52,076 nt of DNA, from the NCBI GenBank assembly GCA_027579435.1, contig JANBPK010000969.1, positions 1-52,076 of the forward strand, written 5' to 3'. This DNA is from Candolleomyces eurysporus. Lineage: Eukaryota; Basidiomycota; Agaricomycetes; Agaricales; Psathyrellaceae. Positions 1 through 10,117 of this stretch are shown piece after piece (within the stretch, counting starts at the first letter, position 1; each line of letters opens with the position of its first letter). Made by a program: the position numbers and the translations under genes. Below the pieces are notes generated by a model, which saw only the letters and a program-made list of their open reading frames with translations, searched no databases and was not told where the DNA came from.

Positions 1-206
1 CTGTAGCTTTAGTAATGAAACTGGGTCTTTCAGCTGCAGGGTAGGCTGTTTGATCTGAAGCGGCGCCAACTGGCTGGCCTACTAAACCCTATTCTCGGGT
101 ATATGGCGGGCGCGCCTCTAAGTCAGCAGTCCTCGAGTAGACTCCAACTCTCGTGAACCCAAGAGTAATGTACTCTCTAATTATCCTTCGTGCTGCGCGA
201 GTTATC

Positions 207-1049
207 TTAGTACTGGAAGGGTTTCTTAACATAGAGATTTAATAGACACGACCGTTTAATTGAATGATGAACAATATATTCAATAAAATTGGTATTTATT
301 CGCGAAAAAGCGAACACGGTCGTATCAGCGTCAGAGAGAGCAGGAAAAAATACCCTTTGTCTGATGACCAGGATCTGCTCCTCGAGATCGTTGTTCGTGG
401 CCTTCATTTCGTCTGTTTTACGCCCAACCTCATCGAGCATTCCCTTCAATTGGTTGGTTTCGTTCCGGACAGCATCCAAGCGATCCACTGCCTGCCTGAC
501 CTGGTCGTCGAGAACGCCGTTCATTCGGGTATATTCGTCTATTTGCTGTTTTTGCCTTTCAGTTTGAACCTTGAGACGCCCGATTTCTATCTGAATCTGC
601 TGATACGAAGGATCGCTAAGGGAACAGGTCAGGAAGTGACCATATCTGAAATTCCACTCAACTCACGACTCTAATGCCAGTTGACGATCAATATCCCTTT
701 CTCTAGACAGATTATCGTCACTATCCTCCGCCAAATAGATCAGAACTTTCGTGAGCAGAGCATTCTGGCACCCAGCCTGAGTGCATCTCTCGCCATCGCG
801 GAGAATTGCGGTCCAGCAATGGTTGCAAAACAGATCGGCTGCGGTATATATCAAGTCAGAATACTCCAATAGTAGCAATGAGTCGAAATATTCACTACAA
901 CATGCCGTAGGTGCTAGATCATTAAGCCCAAATATCATCATTTGGCATCGGTTGCAAAGTAAAGTTTTTGCTGTCGGAGCTTCCAAAGGCGCATCGTCTT
1001 GACTCTGCCTCATTACCACATCCTCTGAAGAGGTGCGGTTGTCTGACAT
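207..1049 (-). CDS. RING-like zinc-binding / coiled-coil protein
   Basis: Two exons, 1049..667 and 615..207, joined over a 51-bp intron (616..666, GTGAGT...TTAG, branch-like CTGAC) give an open 263-residue frame from an ATG. Residues about 30-110 carry paired cysteines (CNRC, a CC pair, CNHC, then C-x4-C) like a RING finger, but the usual C-x-H step before CNHC is missing, so the finger is degenerate. From about residue 128 on it is a Gln/Lys/Glu-rich helical stretch, probably a coiled coil. RING plus coiled coil resembles half of a TRIM-type E3 ubiquitin ligase. It is divergent from the F-box gene at 1420 and resembles in architecture the gene at 3419. The ligase role is inferred only; the exon structure is well supported by the frame. 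Confidence 0.7.
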
Positions 1050-1419
1050 CGTACTGGGAGTGGCAATGAGCGAAACAGGTAACTGCCAGGAGATTGTGAT
1101 AATAGACAGTCAAAGCACAATACTGCGACATTTGCCCGTGCGTGTTTGGATCCAAGGTCACACCAAACAGTACTTTTGAGCTCCGCTTTTTGGAAATGAC
1201 GTCGAGTCGTGCAGTCGCCAACCACCAATCATCTTTCATCTCTCTTTGTTTCTTTCGTCTTTGAGATGTCTCTTTGCGAGATACTTAAGAAAGGGTTAGG
1301 TACCCCAATGAGTCATCCCCAGAACCTTCTCTATTCATAGGTGCGCTTCCCCTGCACAGGCCTTTTTGACTTCACTGACCGTGTCCTAGAATCGTGTTGT
1401 TCCGCCTTCTATCGTCACC
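1050..1419. promoter_or_regulatory. divergent intergenic region (RING-like gene / F-box gene)
   Basis: 370 bp between two divergently read start codons. It must hold both promoters and 5' leaders. No clear TATA box was recognised. The ATG at 1420 sits in a good context (GTCACCATG). Confidence 0.4.
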
Positions 1420-3084
1420 ATGTCCCTGCCCCAGCTCGCCTACGTTCCATACGCCCACGGAGAACCCCTTGTTGCCATTCAGGAGGTTCCTGAGGTTGAA
1501 GACGTGCGCAATGATGACCGCCTGTCCGGACTTCCCCTCCACGTCCTTTCGAACGTCCTCATGCACCTCGTTGACTCCTCTCTGGACAGCAACTCCCCTT
1601 ATGTAGTCCACAGCCTTATCAGTGTCAGCCACATCAACTACCGGATCCGGGATGCTTGCCTGCGTAACCCTGCGCTTTGGAGCAAGGTTCTCTCCTTGAA
1701 CGGGATTGGTCCTCGTCTTCTCGAGGCCATTATAGACAGGGCTGGTACCCTTTCACTTTCGCTGTCGCTTAGAGGGGACGAGACCCTCTCCACAACGCCC
1801 GAGGTATGGAAGATCCTTATGAATAACCTCCTTCAACTCCAACACCTCTACATCGAAGTGGACCAGGCCTACAAGGGGATCAAGGCGAAATTCCTCCTTA
1901 CGATGCTCACGGCCGACGCTCCAGCGCTGGAAGACTGTGTTGTCGTCTTCCGAGGTCAGTGCAACATTCCTTTGAACTGTTTTGTAATTCACGGCCGCAC
2001 CCCCTGACTTCGTCGCTTGGAATTGATCAATTGTTTTATTCCGCTCGACCGGTGTTGCTTCCCTCGACTGACCAGCATTGCCATGCGCTCAATCAGCGGT
2101 GAACCAATTTTGACCTCTCCTTACGACTGCCTCCGTTTCCGCGTCCAGTTCAGGTACCTTCGACAGTTGGTCCTGTGGAATGTTGTGCAATCCTCCGATG
2201 CCACCAGCCCTATCCCTGGTCCTCCCCCTGTCGAGCTCCCTGTCCTTGAGTCGTTTATTCTCCTCGGTAATGGACCCGTCTGCAAGCAATTGGCTGAAGT
2301 TTTCCGCATCCCTTCGAAATGCCACCGTTCGATCACTGTTTGCTTCGCTTGCGACCGTGCATGTGTTTCCGGAGATGCAGTGATTGCTATGTGGGCGGCA
2401 TCTTTGTTTATTCCTGACGACATCGAGTTCACCTCATGCGTCTTGGAGGCGGATTCCAACATGCAAACACTGAAGCTCTCCCCCATATCGCGGGAGCCCA
2501 TCATCAAGCTAAATCTTCTCGTCACCAGCTCGCTCAGGTTCCATCCCCCTGGGCCCATCACCTTCTTAATAAGGGCTTCTGCCCTCATCCCTCCCTTCTC
2601 CTGGCTCCCGGGCTTTGCACTGACAGGTCAAGATGATTTTTCATTCATCCTTTGGCATTTCCTGGCCTCGGCCCGCAAGGACGCCTTTTCCTCCATCAGC
2701 CTTTTGACCCTTTCGTTTGGCGACCAGACTGCAGCACCTCATTTCTTCGTTCCCCTCCTCGAGCTCATGCCGAACGTTGGAATGGTTGCCGCAACAATCC
2801 CCCAGGTGTACTCGAACCCGTCGTTCATCAATATTATTAGACGCCAAGAATTACTTCCCAAGGTCACCTCACTCGGCATCCCATTGAATGGAGACACAGT
2901 GGATGTCACTTACATTCCTCAGCTCCTGCGCCACAAGGGGGCCATAAAACAGGTTGTCTTCTATATTTCTCCCATTTATCTCGCTGAAATGGAACACGAC
3001 AATCCCGATCCTGTTCAAGCGGCAATCAGAGATTTGGTGAAGGACTTTCCAAAGGGTGTCGAGATAGAGTGGCTTAGGAATTAA
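1420..3084 (+). pseudogene. F-box protein interrupted by one in-frame TGA
   Basis: One intronless frame of 555 codons from an ATG in good context. Residues about 37-85 fit an F-box (LPLHVLSNVLMHL, then ISVSHINYRIRD and NPALW), followed by a leucine-rich body as in mushroom F-box proteins; these would recruit substrates to an SCF ubiquitin ligase. Codon 196 (2005-2007) is TGA, and the same frame runs on for 358 more codons with plainly homologous sequence (LRRLELINCF straight after the stop), so the break is a single nonsense codon, not a frameshift. The paralogue at 4130-5743 reads APNLETLDLLNC at the equivalent place. No likely intron removes the stop. It is either a recent pseudogene, a truncated 195-residue F-box protein, or a sequence error. 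Confidence 0.75.
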
Positions 3085-3418
3085 CTATGGGTAACTTTTC
3101 CACCTTCTCTTTTTTCATGGTCTCCGTCGATATTCTTCTCTTCTTCTGTTGTATATTCTGCAATTACGGTCTACTCTGAGTCATTTTGTAAAGTTCTCTT
3201 TGATATTGACATCCTTTTAACGAAATGCGATCTGTACCGACTGTCCCCTTCAAGAGCCTGGCATTTAACAGTCTTTCACAAGTCATCCTTCAGCATTGAG
3301 ATACTTAGCGGGAGATCATTGGAACGTAACTGATCAAACGGAACTATTTAGACATGTTTGCACACAAGCCTCACAGACACAGGCTGATTTGACACTGATC
3401 ATTGCACGAACGACCACC
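3085..3418. other. intergenic: F-box 3' end and RING gene promoter
   Basis: About 330 bp, pyrimidine-rich near 3100-3150. No ATG-initiated gene is seen. The reading frame of the next gene stays open upstream to a TTG at 3296, but only the ATG at 3419 is a credible eukaryotic start. Confidence 0.4.
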
Positions 3419-4071
3419 ATGATCCCCGGCTGCGGTCTGTGCTTTTTCTCCTTCCTACGGACCTCTGCCTATCTTCTTCCTTGTGGACACTGCTACTGCA
3501 AGGGATGCTTTGACTTCTCTGTTAAACACCACTTCCCGTGTTGGTATCGTTGTAACGACACCATGCAAATATCGATAAGCAATGGAAAGCAACTTCGTTT
3601 CAAGTTTAGTGAGACTACAAAGGAAGATGACAATACAGTGGTCATTGCGTGAGTAACATGTGAGATAGACCTGTAGAATATTTTTCACTGACATTTACTT
3701 AGACATAAACAGGCCACTTGCCGCAATAGAGATATTATGGACATCACTCTCGACAAAAACCAGCCTGAATTGGACAACGCACTGGGAAGGACTGCCGATC
3801 AGATAACAATTAAAGAAGCATTGATTGCAAGCACAGGAGACGCAGTAGCTTTGTCCGAAACGATCCTTGTCAAATTGCAGAACGCCAACACCCGGTTTAC
3901 TGAAACGATCGCAATGCATGAAACACTACAGGCATCTCACCGAGAGGCCCTTCAACAGGTTGGTTATCTCGCTCCTGTTCCTTGCTACTGTGCCTGATAC
4001 CAACATCCAACTAGCTTGACAACGCGAGGCTTTTGCTATTCCAGCGTATCTTTGAGACGTTGCCAATCTAA
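3419..4071 (+). CDS. RING finger / coiled-coil protein
   Basis: Three exons, 3419..3648, 3703..3958 and 4015..4071, with introns of 54 and 56 bp (GTGAGT...TTAG, GTTGGT...CTAG), encode 180 residues. The start is the ATG in ACCACCATGATC. Residues 5-50 form a RING-type finger: GCGLC, then CGHCYCKGC (C-x-H-x2-C-x2-C), then C-x3-C where CPxC is usual. The remainder is helical and probably coiled-coil (about 90-175), including the short third exon. It is likely a small E3-ligase-type protein paralogous in layout to the gene at 207-1049. It converges on the F-box relict at 4130 with only 58 bp between stop codons, so the 3' UTRs probably overlap. Confidence 0.72.
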
Positions 4072-4129
4072 AGAGATATTTTCACAACAAGAAATGTACT
4101 ATAATGTGATTGATAGACGAGATATAACC

Positions 4130-5793
4130 TCAATTCTTTGTCCCCTCCTCCCAATCTAGAGCTACGTCGTCTGGGAATTCGAATGCCACCTCTCCAATCA
4201 TCATTCTGATATGTTCCAAGCCTGCAAATCCCATTTCCCGGATCAGAGCAGAAGATATCGCAAACTGAACATTAACGATTGCATTCCCACTGCGACCTCG
4301 ATATCGGAGGAAGTCAGTGAGACCTAATCTGGCATCCTCACCAAAGAANCTTGTCAAGCTTGATTTTAAGTCCTATGGTTGCAAACCAGGGAGAAAATTT
4401 GGCTTCAGAGCAATCTGAAGGAAATCGCCTTGACCCCACATATTTGGCGTATCAAAGACAGCAGTCTCAACGGAGGGCATGGCCGAGAAAAGCCGACCGA
4501 GAGCGACGTTCATGGGGGATTCATGCCAGTGTAGGGAAAGGTATAGCTCCGATACCCCTTTGAGCTTCTCGGAAAGGATGGTGGATAGGGAGCCCCATAG
4601 GTAGTACGCCATCAGACCTTTAACTGAGACAGAGCCCATGTTGAGAGATCTGAATGCAAGATTCAACGCCCAAACGCAGAGGTGGATTGGTTTCGAGACA
4701 ACCAGTTGGAGAGATTGGAATTCGAACTCGAAAACAAGAGTTCCGCCGTGCATGTTGACCAAGTGCATGGAGTGTCAATCTTCCAGCATCATCAAATGAC
4801 AATGAATGAAGAACTCATGTGGTGACACGAATGTACACACGCTAGTGGTGGCTCCGGTGATGGCCTCTCTGGATAAGCGTCCATGGGGGAAAATAAGACT
4901 GATGTTCGTGTTGCACTGTGGGGGAAATCGAAGAAGTTTTGCCAATTGCCGGCAAACCTTGGGGACTGCAGCAATTGTGAGGATGCGGAGTAGCGGAAGA
5001 TGAACTTCGGGCAGTCTGGCCTCATCCACTGCATCTACTGGAGCGATACAATTGGAGAGGATCAAAGCAGTGATTCCGCGAAGCTGGCCTTTCCACTCGA
5101 TGATGTGTCGCATGGGCATGAAGGAAATAGGGTGGTCGGCGCTTACAGCTTCCGCTCCAAGATAGCGGATGCTGATGGAAGAGAGTCGTCGAAAGTGATG
5201 GGTTGTAGGACGGGGATAGCAATTGAGAAGATCGAGAGTTTCGAGATTAGGCGCATGACTGCTGAACAGGTGACTTGTATCAGGGCTGAGACAGATGTGG
5301 CGGCTACCATGGAATTTAACGACGCAGTGACGGAGATTTGGGGCAGGTGCAGTGAGCAAAGATTTGGTGAAGGCCCCTTCATGCCCCTCAGCGACTTTGA
5401 CTTGAAGGCACGCGATTCGGGGCATCTGGCTCATAGCTAACAACAAGGCTTGGCCGTCAGGGAGACTGCTATCTTCGGTAAAGGCCAAAGCCACCGTGTA
5501 AGGGAGGGATCGGAGCAAGATGGCTTGAAGAAACTGGGCGTTGATCCGATTCAGGAAGGTGACCTGGGCCCATAAAGATGGGTCGTTTACAACAACTCGG
5601 CGCAATCGTGAGTTGACATGGGTGAGATTGACGAGATTTATCGCTTGATCCCTATTTGAAAAGTGAAGCTCAAAGGGATCCACAGCAATGACTTCGTAGA
5701 CAATGGCACGGATGAGCTCAGTAGGCAGCGTGGAGATTGAATCCTGATGCCTATGAGCAAGTGGAAAACTGACATAATGTGAAGCCTCACCAT
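4130..5793 (-). pseudogene. F-box protein paralogue with two in-frame stops
   Basis: The minus-strand frame from about 5743 to 4130 stays in one phase but meets TGA at 4775-4777 and TAG at 4373-4375. It opens with an F-box (STLPTELIRAIVYEVI, then LVNLTHVNSRLRR and NDPSLW), and a body parallel to the gene at 1420 (APNLETLDLLNC; closing acidic/Trp segment FPDDVALDW against FPKGVEIEW). Start is unclear: a 48-bp intron (5790..5743 region, GTGAGG...TCAG) would join an ATG at 5793-5791 directly to the F-box exon, which would be unusual. An N at 4349 lies inside the frame without breaking it. Two nonsense codons and no frameshift suggest point-mutational decay; read-through is possible but unsupported. 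Confidence 0.68.
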
Positions 5794-5799
5794 CACTGT

Positions 5800-6197
5800 A
5801 GGCTGCGTATCTGCACAGAGCTTAACCGCACTCGGTAAGAACTGGTTGGAATGGACGTGCCACAGGCTAATATCCGACACACGAAATCTCAAGAGGCACT
5901 GTGAGAGGCGGGATAAACAGAGGACTTTGTTTTTCAACACATCGATTCTTTGTGAACATCTCGTTCTCTTTCAAACACATCATAAAGGGAATTTGGAGGC
6001 TGGACCAGTTGAACGCACTGATCCGGGACAAGTGCCATCTTCCGGAAGTTACCTTTTGTGGATCTCGGAGGCGTTGAATATTCGAAAGGTTAGATAGACC
6101 GTTACTTGAAGCATACAATGGATATTATAAGGGTGAGACAATTAACTACAGAGGGAATGCCAGTTATACATAGAATGAAGGTACAATTCCAGGGCAG
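5800..6197. other. intergenic with F-box-like scraps on the minus strand
   Basis: About 400 bp between two minus-strand genes. Two short overlapping minus frames are open here, one reading SDISLWHVHSNQFLP, which recalls the NPxLW segment after an F-box. No start codon or complete gene can be built, so I treat it as upstream sequence of the F-box relict or a remnant of another copy. Confidence 0.3.
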
Positions 6198-9100
6198 CTA
6201 AACGAAATGATCAATGTCATCACCAGCCTCGCCTCGTATGTTGTCTAGCAAAAGAGGGTTATTGGGTCAGGAATTGGACAAAGGACAACTGAGAGTGGTT
6301 CACTTACCTGGTACTGTCCCTGGAGATTGTCGAATGCTAACGTTGAAAGCCAGATCGCCAGGCCAGTCAAAGCTGTCCGCTTTCCATTCCTCGAGTTCCG
6401 CCAACTTCGTCTGAAGGGCTCGTTACACAAGCCTCGATCTTCTCTCTAAAAGCGGAGGAATCGAAAGAGAGATCACATTGATGAACCAGACCCCCATAGC
6501 CTACGAGTGTTTTCACTTGCCGTGCAAGCAACAGCATCCAAACATCTCGGTAGATCTCCAAGCGCATTCCGTGTTGACTAGTGAAGATGAATTGGGCCTC
6601 CAACCAAGCCACAATTCGACGACCAAGTCGACGAGCTTCCACGGTACGATGACGGTTGAAGTCAGACAACACGTAGAGTGCTGCAGTACTAAGCTCGAGA
6701 ATGTTGCAGAGCGACAGCAGATTGATAACACCGTCTTGATGGGATATGTCGGGAACGTGCGGAAAGTCTGGAATTGTATTGAAATTTCGTAAGTCGAGAG
6801 GACCTCAAACAGAGATATGACATACCAGCTGGATTAGATAGATAATCTGATTCAAGGAGGACCAGATGATAGTAATGAACCAAACGGCGAAGGAGGGCGT
6901 GGGCTGCGATTTGAGACTCATTTTCAGAAGGAGCTGCTGCGACGCTAGAAATCAGGAAGCCAACGCATGTTGCTCGAAGTGTTGACGTTGCAATAAAATG
7001 CCCGGTGTATGTAAGACTAGGTTCCGTGGACAATAGAAGATATGGGACAAGTGGTTTGATAACTCTGATAAATGAGGTCAGTTTGAGGGAACCTGCTGAG
7101 TAGAGACTGGAAGACAAACGCTGTATATCCTGCTTTCAGGTGAATGGCTTGGAATGCAAGTGTTTTCCAGTCTGAGGGGAAGGGGAAAACGAGTTGCTCC
7201 AACAGAGCAAAACTGAAGAAGTTGTACGGGTTGAACGGTGCCGGGTGGCAAACGACGAGGAGCTGAGAGCCGCTCTTCACCTCGATATGGGTCGCAAAAC
7301 CATTCAAGGCAAACCCAAAAGCTCGATAAGCGTCTCGGGTCGACACAGCGGCCGAGTGAACGAGCCCTTTTGGCATTTCCCAGCGACGGTGACACCAAGG
7401 GTGACCAATTGTCATATGCCAGGCATAGGTATCCAACGCTAACGCAGGAAAGACCGATATACCGTGAGGGGTTGGGAGACCCAACCCAGCTAACGTTTTA
7501 CCGCTCTGTTTGATCGACTGCAGGAACAGCTTCACGGTTCCCGCCATTAATCGGCTGCGATCGGGAGAGATCGAGAAATCTATCTCGCTTGCTAGGTAAA
7601 CAAACCATTGATGGAGTGGCAAGACGGGGACATACCTTGCATTTAGACAGGCTTATCGAGCATTGCGAAGGCACGGAGAGACACCCCATCCAGACTCGTT
7701 GCTTTGGAGGCTCTGGGAATAATCAGCGTGCCCAGCTTCAAATGATTCTGCATCTCAACAATGGACATTTGTTCAATCTCCAGAGTGGACACGATCGTGA
7801 AAAACGTCTGGGCGCCACCGCTAATCTTGATAGTACGCCAGAGAGCAGAGAACCATTCCGCTTCCTGGGAAAACTGCAGAGTGTCGGTAACAACTCACGA
7901 GGAGATTTGTGACAAACGTACATGAAATCTTGCAACGTGGGTCACAAGGCCTTGCGCAGGTAGCACGACCGGCTCTGCATTAAAACGCTACTGATAAATG
8001 GACAGGGCGTGAGTGAGCATATTCTTAAAGGGCAGCGGGAAATAAACGCACGAAATGGTCGACGTCATCAATTGTCAAGTCAATGATGGGAGGGCCGCGC
8101 TTGAAAGCCAGTAAGTAGGATGCGACGTGAGATACTCATAGAAGCAATCGAGACTCACTGTTTCAAGTGTTAGGTCAATACTTTCATACACTCTCCTGGT
8201 GCCTGTCCCATCTTCTGACTTAAAAGCTTTCGAGGGCCGTTGGTTTTTGTCGGCCCCAGGGCCTGTAGAGAACGTACGTTTACAAACGACAAGTTCGTCA
8301 TCACTTGACGATATTGAGGGGGATTTGGGGCGAGTCGTGCCGGCTGACTCGCGTTTCTTTGTGCTTTTTTTTGCGAGGGGATGGTGCAGAGGATGGATAG
8401 GTTGGAAGTGGAGCAGGAACATCTGTGGCTTTGGCTTTCTGTGAGGCGGTGACACTTCGAGTGGTCGGCCTACTAGGCGCTACCACTGAATCAGCAGGAG
8501 TTTCCTGACAAGCGCTGGGAGAACTCGGTGGTAGCTGTTTCTTGGAGATCGGCTTGTGTACCTGCTTTCTGTGGAACAGCTTCTCAATTGATTCTTGGAA
8601 GGATGGGTCTGTGATTAGAAGCGACGGAGCAATCAGGATAGAGGTCAGCTAAGATCGGGTCCACACACTGACCTCCACCAAGCCACTCTGAATCCAGACA
8701 CCCGACTCCGGGGAGATCCAACATTTCGATTTCACAAAAAGCGGCATGGAACCTCGACGATAATGGGTAATGTCCCAAGGCAACATCGAAGAGCGCTCGC
8801 CACAGGATAAATTCTACCTGGACTAAACGTTCTGGGCAAGGACCGCTGAGACCTTGCCACATCTAGACGATTTTCAGATAAACCACAGCCTCAAGTGCAT
8901 GGAAGTACGTACCTGAAGCAGCGCATGTCGATTCAGGTCTTTACTCATAAGACTTGATGGGAGGAAGAGGCAGGTGACGGATGACGAAAGGACAAGGAGA
9001 AGGGGTAGCTTGAACGCATGAACGGACTTGATAGACGAGAAGAAGGATTCCCATCTGTCTTGATGAAGGCGACTGTCATGGCTGAGAAGCAAGCAGATTT

Positions 9101-9978
9101 AGATGCATTCGATGGGAAGAGGCTCGATGACCCGCTTACCAGAGGTTCAGGACTAATTGTTGAAATTCGGGCATCGTGCTGGGAAGATCAGAAACACCCT
9201 AGTGTGTTGTCAGTATGGGTCAATGAAGGTGGAGACGTGCTTAGAGAAGCTACCTTCATGATCAAACTGAGGTAAGCTGCAACACATTCAAAGTTCCCCC
9301 AGATTTTGTGTCCTTCGATTGTGTCCTTCCTTTGAATGAGGGACGTGAATATTGACTGGGTCGGGTTGGTAGAGGAACCGACATCGGGGGCAGGATCATC
9401 TCCGCATTCCCGAAGCAGCCGCAAACTACGAGTGACCAAATTAGGCCAGTGGGAGGTCAGCTTGAAGAACTTCACAAGATGTCAGTGATACCATCCCATA
9501 TAACAGGTAGGATAACCTCACCATTTTGGGTGGCAAAGGGATCGGGAGTCGATCAGATTGGCCACCTGGAGAGATACCACTGTGAAGAGTGATAGCTACG
9601 TCCAGAAGACGGTACTCCAATAGATTGGACGCCAACAAGCTTAACCTTTCGGGAGGGAGAGTAGCGACGTTCCGAAGCCGCTCCTCGATCATGGTTGACG
9701 ACGAAGCAAGAAGGATTGACCGGAGCGGATGAGTCGATTGGGAGTTGCATACATCCTTCTCTATACGCTCAAGCTTCTCAATCAGACCCTAAGGATAATG
9801 AGCCAACGAATTGTCAGTGAGAATACCAGTGGCGTACCTGCAACCCGAGGCCACAAACATCGAGCAACCCTGCCTCTCCAACCTTTGAAATACTGTCCAG
9901 CTCGAGAATTTGTTTGCTGTACCATGGAAAGGCCTTCAGCAGAGTGAAAGGATGAGGAGTTTCGCCAGGTGCTGTCAT
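6198..9978 (-). pseudogene. mushroom-type JmjC domain protein, degenerate
   Basis: Multi-exon minus gene from ATG 9978. Exons: 9978..9838, 9788..9522, 9469..9254, 9198..9140, 9081..8913, 8862..8673, 8608..8159, 8099..7922, 7873..about 7090 (no intron), about 7075..6836, 6767..6308, 6244..6198; introns mostly 48-68 bp. The order is an N-terminal helical region, a Ser/Pro/Lys-rich linker, then a JmjC-like fold (GFATHIEVKSGSQLLVV, later TGHFIATSTLRAT) and a helical tail. The JmjC family are Fe(II)/2-oxoglutarate oxygenases, many acting on histones. Lesions: an 8-A run at 8365-8372 (+1), CCC at 8037-8039 (+1), TAG at 7988-7990, a -1 near 7650 and +1 near 6423. In my alignment the HxD iron ligands read GFA and the distal His is Tyr, so catalysis would be lost even if the frame were repaired. 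Confidence 0.66.
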
Positions 9979-10117
9979 CGTTATGAGATGGTCGTTGGTG
10001 AAAGGGAACGCCGGAGCGGAAACACAAGCAGATTACTTACTCCAGTGATCCATTGATCAAATGCTCCTCGAGTCCGCATCCTTCCACTCATCGGCTGCTC
10101 GATGCTCACTACTCAAG
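9979..10117. promoter_or_regulatory. 139-bp divergent promoter (JmjC relict / oxidase)
   Basis: The two ATGs (9978 minus, 10118 plus) are head to head with 139 bp between, so the genes must share a bidirectional promoter. No specific operator recognised. Confidence 0.4.

Noticed and set aside
2005..2007. Programmed read-through or selenocysteine at the F-box TGA
   Set aside because: No selenocysteine insertion structure or known family precedent; the paralogue also carries stops, so decay is simpler.
3296..3418. Upstream extension of the RING gene at 3419
   Set aside because: The longer frame begins with TTG, not ATG; the ATG at 3419 has a good context and starts just before the first RING cysteines.
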